DNA of 64,000 nt from Opisthocomus hoazin (taxonomy: Eukaryota > Chordata > Aves > Opisthocomiformes > Opisthocomidae). Below, one piece after another: positions 34,311 to 46,490 of the stretch. Within the stretch, counting starts at the first letter, position 1, and the number at the start of each line of letters is the position of its first letter. Location of the stretch: positions 16,775,896 to 16,839,895 of the forward strand of contig NC_134433.1 of the NCBI RefSeq assembly GCF_030867145.1, written 5' to 3'. The notes below the pieces were generated by a model that saw only the letters and a program-made list of their open reading frames with translations, made no database searches and had not been told where the DNA came from. The position numbers and the translations under genes were made by a program.

Positions 34311-37300
34311 AGGGCTACAGAATCTCTGCCAAGCTGACTGCCAGCCTGCTAAGACATTTTTTTATTCTGGATACTGACAGTAACTTCTCTCTTTTGCTCT
34401 ATTCCTCCTTCTCATCACAACTCGGATGCTCACAAAGAAACACCCAACTCGTGACCCCTCCTCTCTTTACTTCCTTCTGTCTGCTGCGATGGATAAAGAC
34501 AGACCCCTGCCTTAATTGCTAAATGAGAATAAAAGGAGCTTCTCACCTTCTCCTCCAATGTCTTTAAATTATTGCAAGTTCCCTACCCCCACTCCATCCT
34601 GCCTTGCTTCTCAACACCATTCTCAGCACTCCAGATTAAAATTTATATTAGCTGATGAGTTTCACAGCAATTTTTGAATGGTGTAGTTTGTTGCATATTT
34701 AGTAAAAATACTGATAAAAATTAAGAATAACATCAAAACAAAGAACTAGACAAGAATAATACAAAATCAGATTCATGCCTGAAGGCTGGATTCTCCACTT
34801 GCCTTGCACCCTGTTTTATTATTAGCACTTGCAAAACCTCAGTGAGAAAGGCCACAATTTTGATTTTATATTTTTGCATTCATTTTGCATATATGTAAAT
34901 TACTCCACAAGGAGCAAAGCAATGGGAAATGAAGAATGAAGTACACAAAAATACATCAGTAAAGAATTCTAGAGTACTCTCTGCATCACACAGTGAAACA
35001 TCCTAAGTTACGCTATGAAAAGTAATTTTATTACTTCAAGACCTTAAAGAAAAAAGTATTGCAAGTACTGAAATTTTCTACTCAATTTCAAATGTACTAG
35101 GATGAGGTTCGCAATGTTTTTAAGCTGGTCTTGGGACACACTAAGTAGCTAATGTCAAGCTCTTACATCCACTACAAATGATCTGAAAATAACGTACTTT
35201 GTTAATTGCAATCATTGCACAAAAATTAGATCACTGATTGGAATAGGGCTATATTCCCTCCTGGTGTGAGTTTGCGAATTTAAACCAAGGATTGGTTTGC
35301 ACCTTAAAGGGCCTGCTCCAGCTGACTTTAAGGGGGACTTTCCGTAAGCTGAAAGAGAAGTCTGGGCTAAGAAGAAGTAAGGTGTCCCGGGGGCGGATCT
35401 TCTGAATTCTTTAACAGCCATAGCTTAACTGAAATTAGCAGAAACATTTTGCTTTACCTAAGTGGAGATTGTGGAACTTTTTTTCTCTTTTCATTGTATA
35501 TATGCTGCCAATACTGGAGTGTACTGCAGTTCTAACATCACAGTTTAAACCAATATAGCTTGGCACTGGTGCTGAAAGAAGCAGCCGCATCTTCTCTATC
35601 CGCACATTTCTACGCTGATACAGCGCTTTTATTTGTCCCAGCCAAAGTTTTCATGCAGCCACATGATGAAACGCATCAGGAAGCTGATCCAGGTAAAAAC
35701 TTGGGTCATTTTTCACTCTTGGTTACACTTATCTTAGACTGCTCTCCCACCCATTCATCACACAAGGGAAGGGAACAGCGTGGAGGCTGGGAACTGCAGA
35801 AGGGGGGATCACTTCTTTCAGCCGCAAGAGCCGTGAAACCACACGGTGAATAGCTCACCTCTAACAACTGCAGCACCAAGGAAGTGTTCATAGGATTTGT
35901 TTAGCAGCAAAAAGATGTTATGAGTTGAAAATAGGCACTGAGAAATGGCAGAGTGATACTATATTGCAGGTGTGGTTAATCCTGAAGATGTCTCTTTATA
36001 GGAAATAATTCTGTTCAATTTTCTGAATCTGCATGGTAAGTTCAGCTCAAGCTTTTAGCAATATCAGAAGCACGAAGGTACATATCTATACTGTATTATT
36101 TACACACACAGTGTCTATGTCTAATAATATATTAACAGACACGTGTATTTGCATTAATACGTTATAAGAAGTTTACACTTTGTGGTCCAAGGTAGAAATA
36201 TCAGGAAAGAAAGGAAAGGAAAGAAGGTGGTCAGGCAAATGCTCTAGTGATCTGTCACTGTCTCCGTTTTGTTCCCCTCCTACATGTGGTTTCAGAGTGT
36301 TAGTGCCCTGAGAACACAACAGCTGAGACAAAATGTCCATGTTTTAATTCACTTCCAAGATTCAGTTCGTGGCAGCTGTCTGTCAGAAGCAGGCATTTAG
36401 ACAAAGTGCTGGTAACTTTTTAGAAGTACAACAGCTATGTGCTTGCATGTCTCTGAACTTTCCTGGAATTAACCTGCTTATCTTTTGTAGCCTTTTTTTA
36501 ATTTCCAATTTTCATAATAGCCCTGTAATTATAGGAAGAGTATCTCTCTACAGTCTAAAGGTAGAATAAAGTATTTTAGATATTCATTAAGACAGGAATG
36601 AATGTTAAACTAATCAAGTTGCTGTCTTCACATTATTTTAAACCTTTTTTCAGCTGGACAAGTGATTTTCCTGCATCCATGCTGGAGAAGGTTTCAGGAA
36701 ACTCTTACTGCTTTCTAAGGAGCCCTGGTCAGCATGAGCACCATCTTTGACCACCTCTGAGCAGAGGTTACTCTCTTTTACCTGGTGAGCCTTTACCAAT
36801 AAAATTACTGCCAATCTTCATAAGAATTTATAGGTGAGTCAGGAACCCACCCACCAAACCACAAGCGTCACCAGCACTGAAAGAATCTCCCTGTCCTTCA
36901 GAAGCCTCCTCCCGCAGAGCAGCATCTCTCCCCCTTGCAGCCACCACGCCAGATGCCTCTCAGCCCACCCCAGTGCTCTCTCGGAAAGTGGGGACAAGAA
37001 GGTGTTGCGGTACATTTGGCTCTTCGTGTCCCCACTGACTCGTCTGCATTTCCATCATCCTCCATGTGGCACTGGTACCTGCTCCTGGTAACAGTGTCTC
37101 GTTGCTACTGGACTGCGGAGCCCTCGCTCCTCACAGCTCACATTAGAGAGGCTCCTGCTTGCCTCTTTGACTCCATTTCTCCATTCTGGCTTTACAGCCA
37201 TGTGTAACTTCACTTCGCTCCCCTCACAACTCACACAAATGCTGGACTACTAATGTTTAAAAAAGAAAAAATCCAGTGATTTTAGCTGACTTTCAGTTTC

Positions 37301-39229
37301 AGGTGTCTAAATGTCAGGCTACAAGAGGCTCTCTCGTGCTCTCTGACTCTGTATCGGAGCTTGAACTATCAAGTTATTAGGTAACAGCTCGTTGGCACAG
37401 AGCTCCTTCCAACGCATTCAGCTGGCTCAGCTCTTTCTGATCTGAGAGTGCTTTCCATTTTTCTGACTGGTGATGCATCCCATCAGCAAGTAACCACATT
37501 ATTTTTTGATCTTCAAGTGGTAAAGGGCTGCTGAACAAGTACGATTGTCATTTCTGAGCGTGACATTTAGCACTGCTGGTGTTTTGTTCTGCCCATCCTA
37601 GGTGTCAGTGGAATACTTGTTGCTCTTTGCTAACAGGCTTTCAAGACTTCCAGCTGTGGACAGGATGATGGAAACTGTGGGGCAATGGATTTATTAGAAA
37701 ACCTCATCATTTGGCATTATCTTAGTAAAGCCCGTGTCCCTCTCTGTTACTTAGCTGTCACTGCCAACACTGACCCACGTTGGAGCTGAGTGCTGCCGAG
37801 TCTCTGTAACTTGCAAAAGCCACTGCGTTGTTCCTTAGTACCTCACCAGTGTCCCCATTGCTCTTCAGTGCCCGCAGCGAACACCGCGGGCAGTTCTGGG
37901 TTCTGATACCCACTGCACTGAACCATTAGTAGCCTGTAAGCCACTAAATTTCAGTTCCCTGTAAAAGGTTCTTTTTCTTTAACTAGTCTGGCAGTCCAAG
38001 AATAGCTCTGTGCACTCTAATACATACAGTATTTTAAGTAATGACAGATAATGTTATCAAGGTCTTTTCCTAGAATACAGGGATTAACTCCCCTCATTAA
38101 AATGCACACATTCTGCATAGCATAATGCAGTAGTGCTTCAGGACAACTGTTTAAGCCAGCCAAAAGATATTATGTTCTGTGAGAACTAGGATGATCCCTA
38201 GCTGTCCTCTTACTTCCCTGTATTGAGATTTTTATAATCTTTTTAGATTAGTATATAGATATCATAGCACTGAGCACTTTTAAAAACCTAAAATAGACTA
38301 CATTAGCTTAAATTTCTAGGTAGTAAAGAAACTCAAGAGGAGAGAAACGTAATTAACTCGGAGCATGGAAAGATTCTCTTGTGGGAAAAACACCCTGAAC
38401 TAAAAAAGGTGGTTTGTACAAAGTACCTAACAGCCAACATACAGAATCTGGCAAGGTATACACTCTGAAGACTGCTGCCTTAGCTTGAAGGTGGAAAGGT
38501 TTTTGTTTTATTTCCCCATGAGCATTTGTTCTTAGACACTTAAAACCTACCTGCCTTTTTTTTTTTAAATATTAAAATGTAATCATTGCAGTTTGCAGTG
38601 CTTGGTCTTTTTCTGTCAGGAAAATTAAAATAAAAGCTGTGTTGCTGGAATTGCCTACAGGTATTTCTCTACACTCAAAGACTTCTTCTGAAAGCTCTGC
38701 TAGCACATGGAGCCCAGTTCTGCTCACATTAAAATAAAAGGTGAAAGTATCCTGAGCATCAGCAGACAGACAAGATAGGAGATGGAGAAAGCAGAAGTCT
38801 GTACAAGATGATCAGGCCCTCCAAAAACCAAACCACTTTTCCCAAACGATTCAGGTTTTTTTCCCCTCATAACTTACTATTTCTTTTCAGCTCACTGAAG
38901 TAACTCCTAACAGTTCCTGGCCTGCTTAATTTCTTTCTGTTCCTGCAACAGTCCCTGTGACAAATGGCTGTTGCATATATATTTGCTTTAGAATAAAGCT
39001 CTGATACTTCTCAGCTGTATAAATGCTTGCTCCTACAGATGTATAGGTGCCTACAGAAAGGTGAATTTTGCACAACTGACTGTTGATCTATTACAGCTGA
39101 AAATTTTAAAGTCCAGACTCCCAGAGCAGTTATTACTGTCCTACCATAATTCCTTTTTAACAGACTTACCTAACTTCATTATTCTGGCATACTATGTCCA
39201 TCAGTTGCTCCTCCCCCCTCATTTGTTGG

Positions 39230-39250
39230 TTTTTTTTTTTTTTTTTTTTT
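39230..39250. repeat. Poly-T tract (T21)
   Basis: Twenty-one consecutive T on +. It could be a simple mononucleotide tract or the poly-A tail of a minus-strand insertion, but I see no recognisable element next to it. Confidence 0.85.
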
Positions 39251-42200
39251 AATTATAGTTACATTGCCAACTTCAAACAAAGCAAAAGATATTTATTTCA
39301 GCTGCATTATGTACCATCAGCCTGATGAATTCTAAGTCCTAAGAAATAAGAGTCCTAGGAAATATTGCTATGGAAAGAAACAACTTTTGCAAACCCAAAC
39401 TTCTTACTTCTGCACTTCTGTCTCTTGCTGCCTGTCAGGATCTCTAGCTGTTCTACATCCTTCCAAACAAATCCTCAAAAGAGCCAGACTGGTTGGTTGG
39501 TTTTGAATAATTCCAGAGTAGCTCTGTAAATACAACATTTCAGAAGACTACTACAGATCAGATGTGTTATAGTTTGTATCAATAAATCTTCTGCTTTATC
39601 AGTTTGTCAGAAATCTTACAAGCTACTTGGTATTGTCTTGTACCATACAATGACAAAAATGTTCTAATCTAGTATAGCCTTCACGGAGCCTGCTTAATAA
39701 TGAAAAAGCTGCCACACAAGATAAAGAATTGAATACAGATAACACAATGAAGCCTGGAAACGGGGACAGAGAAAACTCTCCGGGCCAAATGGCAATCTAC
39801 TGGGGTTCTGTAAATGAACCAAAGAGGAGTTCATTCCCATTTTTTTTAAGAATTAGTAAATCAGACTCTGTTAGAAATTCTTCTCAATTCCAAATAAGAA
39901 TTGTCATTATTTGTTAACATAATTTCTAGCCAAGGATGTCGCTATGGATTAAAACGGTAACAAACTGAACCTCAACTGCAGTTTTTGTAACTCCAGTCTC
40001 ATATCTTGTTCCCAGTTAAAGATGTATGTCATTACTGGATAAGCCAGAAAGAGTACTGATGTAAAACAAAGGGTAAACACTCTGAAAAACATGTCCTGTC
40101 TTCTGCTGAGACCGCTCTGTCCCATGTCTATTTCAGTCATAGAATAATTTACTGAATTATGAAACTATTCAATAAAACATTCTGTTGCCTAACTGTGACC
40201 TTGCTTTAGTGCAGCTCTAACTGAAACCAATGGGAGTTTTGCCTGCAAAACGTTATGTCAGGCTTGGAGGCTAATTCTTCACCTTCAGGTAAAGTTCTAC
40301 TCCCTTATTTCATAGAGAGCCCTTAAAACCATAGAACTTAGTCTTTATCAATTTTTTAGGTAATACACACCAATTTAATGAAATTTGCTTAGACTTTCCA
40401 ATTTGGAACGAATACAGAAAATACAGTAGAGTGTCAAGGACAATTCATTCTTTCCAAAGTATTTTTATTTAAGTGCACTTTCTAACCTGGCAAAAAAAAG
40501 TCACAGCCTGAAACTTATCCAATTATATATATAAACATAATAAGGCCACTGAGGGCACTAAATTATGCTTAGAACAAGTAATAGAAGTATACCAAAGGTC
40601 TGAGAAAGCACTTCAGCCAGTACAGCGTGAATGGACATTAACTTTCTGCTATAAACATTAAAGACCAGTCAGATGATTAATTCTATCACAGTCACCTAGA
40701 ACCTTACCACTGGTTTTGAAAGAGATTTCTTGTCATATTGTCATGTCATCTCTTGTCATACTTGTCAATATTATTATTGTGGTGCCATTTATTGAAGCAT
40801 AAATATAAATAGATGTCATAAAAATGAATTAATAATGCCAGCATTTTAAATGTTTTAAGAAGTATTCAAAAGGCGTTCAATGATTTGCCCAAAAGAAGAG
40901 GAGTTATTGAGAGAACAAAGCACAGGACAACGTCACAGTATACCAGTGTTAAGAATTTGTAACTTTTCCAAGAATGAACAGATGTTCCTTCTTTCTACCA
41001 TTTTCCTCACTACTCAGAATTATAGTTTCAGCTAGCAGGGATTAACTACAGAAATATAGATATTCATGTACTACAGAATGAATCATTTTACTGCTTCTGT
41101 CATTTACCATTTTCAACGCTGATCTTCCACAGGGGTAGCAGTGTAGCATCCCAGAGTAACAGCAAGCACTCTACCCCTCTCTGCCTTCTTCCTGTGTATT
41201 TGCTGCCTGACAAAAGTTTTCAATCTCAGATTTTTTCTTCCATTTACAATTTTCAGTACATTTACTAGAAAATACCGACTATGACAGGCGATGTCTCTAA
41301 CTGGTCCTTCTTCACAACCCATTTTAGACAACATTATATTAGTTACAGCTGTTCTCCAGAGGAAAAAACAATGGTAAAAAGGCACGCTAAGGTTACTGTT
41401 TCCTTATGAGATAGGCTATGAAGAACAGCCACTGAAGTATTTCATTACTAGCTAGCGTAACACTGAATCACAGCACAACTAACAGTATAATTGTATTCAG
41501 AAAGTTTCCTTTCAAGAATGTGTTAAACATATAATTTGATGAGGGCGTGTGAGTATCTGTGCATGGGTTGTTCACGGTACATTCTTACGTATGTGAATCA
41601 CAAGGCATTATGAGCCACCTACCTCCGCGTCGTAGGGAAGCTGCAAAGTCTTCCTACTAGAAAGAAGCCTGGACCATCTTTTTAAAAGCTGACAGCAGCC
41701 TCGGCACACGTCTGTTTCAACTCCTAAGACCAATAACATTCATAATGTTGCTGAGAAACGATAGTGACGAATTTTGTAATCTAAAACAGAATTTGAATTC
41801 TCTGGTAATAATACATATTCTAAAACTTAAAAAATGGAGCATCAGTATGGCATTTACAATTCTGAATAGCTCTATTTTTTGTAAAATGCTACTGATTTTA
41901 ATGTGGAAATAGATTGTCAGTTTATTAAAGTCTGGAACAGGTTTATTAGTTAAATAGATTGTACTTTAGGAAAAGAGCCCTAATTTTGCCTGTAAGAGGT
42001 AAGCATTTCTGCTCAGGATGATATTTTTGTTTAGAAGACACGTAAGATACAAATCGTCTTTCAAGTAGCTCCTGACCAGGCTCCCTGCATACCTTCGCCT
42101 GCGTGCTCTAAACCTCCTCTGTTAACTTGTTAATAACTTCAGCCGCAGAGCCCGTCACCCCTCTGGGGAGGCAGCAACTCGGTCTTCAAGCCAGCACAGC

Positions 42201-43399
42201 TCACTGTGCACCTGACCAGAACAGCAAGAGGCTATGTCAACCAGACATGCAACGCTTGCACCGCCAGTAACTGCAGAGCAGCTTCCTTTAGAACAGCTAC
42301 AGGTCACAGTTTCTGCATTCTCCTTCCATTTCCCACATCTATAATGGAAATAACATTATGAACAACATCATTCTATTCTCTGATTTTCATGGATCAACTA
42401 AACAAAGATACTTGTATCGTCAAAGCTGTATTTCGAATGCTGCAGCATCCTTGGGGCAGAGGCCATATTTCCCTATTGCTTTACAGTATCTTGAGCACAG
42501 ATTTCTGCTGTAAAAGCAGAACTTTAAAGAGCTTCTGGTGATTTTGCAATAAGAAACTAATATGTATGGCTGAAAACGATTTAGGGGATTTAGTTCTTTG
42601 CTTAGAATCAAATTCCTGATTTCTATGTGTTATATAAAAGCAATTAAATTATAAAAGCATGAAAAATAACATGAAAACATCTTTTAATAGTAGGTTGAGT
42701 GCAATGAAACTACCCTTTGCTGTATTATATCAAATGCAAATAATGTCATTTAGCATTGCTAGCAGTGCTTTATTATTTCAAGTGAGAAGGAATATAGTGA
42801 AAGGAATTTAGAAGGGGGGTGGATAGTGTCAGCAGTAACAACACACACGAGTCCACATTACTATAATTAGCAATGGAATTTAAAGAATTAAAAAACCAAC
42901 ACATTTGCTTTGTTTTTAACTATGCTTTTGACCCAGCAGCAACTCCATTGATATACTTGGCAGAAAAGTTTATCTCAGACTTTTTTAAAATATAAACCCA
43001 TTAGAAGGAGAAATGCTGTGACCAAAGGTAAACACTTCAATATAAAAAGGGCCTTTAAAAAAGCTCCAGAAGGTGGTTTAATCCAAATCTGGGATAACTA
43101 TGGATTAAGAATACATTGATGTTAGTTTGTGCTCCTCTCCTTTAATACTGCTACCTCACGCTAATATGCTTTGGGGTCTTTTTCCCAACCCTTATACTGA
43201 CCAGCTCTTAGGTTATAGTTGCTTTTTTTACTTTGATACTCTAATTTGTGAAGCAACCTTACATCACTAGCAATCTGCATGCTTTGTTTCTTTTATTTCG
43301 TTCTGAAGCGTGATTTCCAAAGGTTGTAGGTGTGAATGAATAAGTGATGCTGAGGTACAACAAAGGCTTGCAGTTAGAGTACGTCAAACGTTGCTTAAT

Positions 43400-43700
43400 T
43401 GCAGTTGCAATAGGCTTAGAAACATATCTGTAAGATTGATGAATGATTTATCTGTCCTAAAATATCTGCATGTGCATTTGAAGCAGCTTTCTATGCAAAT
43501 CAGGTACTCATGCACACAAATTATTCTAGTTAGCTACAGGAGTCTATGATGACCTAATCTGCATGTTCAGCTGTAGTACACCTCTAAATTAGCATGAAAA
43601 CTGTGTGCATCTTTTGCATGCACAAGTGCATGCCCAATTAGATTGAAAGGCAGATCTTTTATTATCCCTGCATTGCTTTACTGTACTTTTAATTGAAATG
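43400..43700. promoter_or_regulatory. Candidate conserved enhancer: octamer and homeodomain motif cluster
   Basis: About 250 bases are packed with developmental transcription-factor words: TATGCAAATCAGG with a perfect octamer ATGCAAAT at 43493-43500; ACAAATTATTCTAGTTAGC; a TAAATTAGCATGAAAA segment; TTTTGCATGCACAAGTGCATGC with two GCATGC sites; and CCCAATTAGATTGAAAGGCA. The texture, AT-rich but not simple and with spaced TAAT and GCAT words, resembles deeply conserved vertebrate enhancers. No coding frame exists here. Conservation itself could not be tested. Confidence 0.4.
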
Positions 43701-43929
43701 TACATGTTACTGACATTTACTTTAACTCACAAGAACATTTTGAAGATATAAGGAATAATTTGCTAAAAATATTAAATCAAATTTTAAAAAATAAGTGTAT
43801 TCATCCTTTGAATAAGTATAATTCTCTTAGAAATTTTTTTAGATTTGGGAACAGAAAACATCTTCATGTATGGCAATAAATACCTGCAATTGATAATCTC
43901 ATGTTAAAAACTTTGCCAAGGTCATTACA

Positions 43930-44010
43930 CGCAACACTTATTTTCACAGCACCACAGAAAAGGATACTTTTATCATCTCACTGTATGGGGACAGAGGAGG
44001 CTGCATGTGA
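43930..44010 (+). repeat. Possible MIR-like remnant
   Basis: ACTTATTTTCACAGCACCAC, GGATACTTTTATCATCTCAC and TGTATGGGGACAGAGGAGGC follow the middle of MIR (TTAATCCTCACAACAACCC…TATTATCATCCCCATTTTAC…GGAAACTGAGGC). The match is weaker than at 32452-32516. Confidence 0.35.
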
Positions 44011-45460
44011 AGCATGGCAGACACTCATTACACCCTCACTAAACCGCAGAACAGCCAGCCAATAAACTGTGACTTAACAAGTGAGCCAGGCTCACCGCTG
44101 TCAGACAGAGCTGTGCTTCAAAGGTGAACATTAAAGTTTGTAGAAGGTCCTTGGTCAGGGTACAGCCAGTAAAACCAAAACTGAAAAGCTGATGAAATGC
44201 TACTTGTACCTGGACTTTCATCCTTTGGCTCTAGGAAGAGTAGTTGCTGGACTAACGTGAGTTTAAAGAAGGAACCACGTGAAAATCATAACCTAGAAAT
44301 ACAGACTGTTGAATCAAGGCATACAAAGGTAAAACGGTCACTGTTAGCAGCGTGAACTGTTTATAACCTAGGCATGATGACCAGCTAAGGTGAGAAGCAA
44401 AAAGGAATAAATGTAGGCATGTCAACTTCTAGTAGCAAAAATGGAAAACCTGCTGAAACTTTCATTTTCACTTTCTTCATAATAAATTTGAAAGGGGTTC
44501 ACTTCAGTAAAAAAATCTACTGTGAAGGGTGGAGATTTTGCACAAGGCCAAGGTTCTCAATACTGAAATGCACCGGAGACCGGATTTGTTTATCTTCTCT
44601 TCTTTTTAATGCTATTAAGAAGGTCAGGTAGAGAGGGATACAGTTACAGATTGCCCTCTTCCTTATGTTGGTAATATGTAGGAAAGACGAGTACTGGAAA
44701 TAGGATTTCTAAAATCCGAATATACATTAAAAAAGAATCTGAATGCTTTTGTGCTATGCTCTGCATTGGGAACATAACATTTTCCCACACATAGGTTTTT
44801 TCTCTCTGTTTTGTTTGCAAGAATAATATTTTTTTCAGTATTTTTCAGTTAACCCCCCAGTGATGTTAAAATTCAAAAATATGCAATGGCAGAAACTTTT
44901 GCATACACTTCCATCTATAAAGACCATAAAATGGACAATTTTGCAGTTTTAGAGGCAAGTCTTGCTTGAGCCACACAGAAGTCACTATTTACTACTGGAC
45001 AAAAAGATGGGAAAATTCTCACTTCTTGTGATTTATTCCAATGACAGGGTTAATGACACAGGTAGACATGCCCATTGACTCATTAAATTGGATGGCAAGA
45101 CAGAGCTAGAAGTTAATTTTCCTTTGCTCTGTGCTTAGGCACCTAGTTACAACAATATTTGTGTCACCAGAATTTATTCCCAACCTGAAACTGCGTCGAT
45201 CTTTCAGTTCAAATCTGTGCAGGCATTTTCGTACAGCTTTTTATCTTCCAAAGCTCTGCAGCTGTAACAGCTCGCATCTTTTGTAGGTCAGCCACCGAGA
45301 TGGACTTGCAACATGTCTATTAGTTGATTAGCGTGGTACAGTCGCTACGGATGTTTTGCTACACAAATATGTACACACGTAGAATATTAATGACAACTTT
45401 CATTCCCAGGCAACATAGAAATGATCAATGAACGAGGTTTTCAGTGTTTAGCAGAAACCT
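44011..45460. other. AT-rich stretch, nothing recognised
   Basis: No gene, repeat or strong motif was seen. Confidence 0.4.
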
Positions 45461-45859
45461 TTGAGCAAGGTTGGATGTAACATTTTGCAACACGTAATCT
45501 CTGGTGTAGTAGATGCAGCTGTGTGCGCCGCCCCATATGGTGAAAAATACATGGAAGCAGCCTGGCACACTCTGAAGCGTGGCTGTGCAAGTTGTAAACA
45601 GTTACTTCAGGAATATCCTGAAGAAAATTTTGAAGTTGGAACAGGAAGGAGCTATGCAATTTGGATCTGCACATCCCCGCTGAGCCAGAGGCTATGTGTT
45701 TTCTTTTATCAAGGTACACTGTGGCAATCAAGGAAACTATCAAGAAAAATGGGCTCTGAGACTCCTCCTGGTTCAGCTGTGCTGGGAGCTGGGATTTTTT
45801 CTCCACCCCAGTATCACTTAATGATATTACAAGGAAGGCCAGCTGTAACAGGAGAATAA
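45461..45859 (+). other. Unassigned open frame, 132 codons
   Basis: The translation contains stretches that read like protein (VVDAAVCAAPYGEKYMEAAW, QLLQEYPEENFEVGTGRSYA), but no family is recognised. The opposite strand is open over much of the same interval (45441-45806), which weakens the case. A short frame in another phase ends just upstream (about 45420-45478), so a frameshifted relic is possible. It could also be chance or an antisense frame. Confidence 0.2.
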
Positions 45860-46114
45860 AATACCTGTGTCATAAAAGTGTTGGGAAAATTCATTAATCT
45901 TTGTGAAATGGATTTAATTTCTTGGGTAGGTGCTAATTATCACTTGAGTATGCACCGCAAAATACTTGATATATTAGAATTTTGAGAATGTCAAAGCAGT
46001 TTTGCCTGCTTTGCAAACAAACTGAAATAAAGCAAAGGTAGTTTTGGTATACCATTTTAAAGCCTTGTCCTAAATTTCAGTCCCTGTTTCTGCAGATACC
46101 CTGCTCACCGGTTG

Positions 46115-46490
46115 CAGTTAACACAATGGCACTTCTCAGGAACTCCAGACCGGCTGGCCTGATCCTGGCTCCCGGGAAAGGTTTGGAGCAGACCCTCTGG
46201 CAGGCCACGCTCAGGCACAAGGAACAGGCAGATGACCAGGAGCAGCCAGCGCTGACTCTGCTTAAGGCACCTGACCCGCCCGACAGTGAGCGGCTCTAGG
46301 GCCAAGGCAAGAGCTGTGGATGTTGTCTGCTCTGACTTCAGCAAGACTTTTGACATGGTCTCAGTATCGTTACAGCCAAACTGGTGAGATATGGACTAGA
46401 CAGGCAGACTGTATGGACAGAGGAAAAATGGCTGAACCATTGGGCTCAAAGGCTTGAGATCAGGATGTAAGCTACATGCACAGCAACATA
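46115..46490 (+). mobile_element. CR1 LINE reverse-transcriptase fragment, sense, decayed
   Basis: The sequence GTGGATGTTGTCTGCTCTGA followed by CTTCAGCAAGACTTTTGACA encodes VDVVCSDFSKTFDMV, the conserved LDFSKAFDTV block of CR1/LINE reverse transcriptase. It is preceded by a degenerate copy of the upstream CR1 pol segment (CCCGGGAAAGGTTTGGAGCA and GGAACAGGCAGATGACCAGG). Downstream, TATGGACTAGACAGGCAGAC and GTATGGACAGAGGAAAAATGG continue the match to the …GLDKWTVRWIENWL segment. Stops and frameshifts interrupt it, and neither the YADD active site nor a 3' end is present, so this is an internal fragment. The boundaries are approximate. Confidence 0.85.

Larger units (their letters stand above)
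32517..43399. other. Long AT-rich intergenic region, no gene recognised
   Basis: This is about 11 kb with short unrelated open frames only. Named items inside are the E-box pair at 34226-34303 and the T21 tract at 39230-39250. A TATATA palindrome (GCTATATATAGC, 33033-33044) and a purine-rich stretch near 36205-36227 are simple sequence. No transposon, RNA gene or exon was recognised. Confidence 0.45.
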
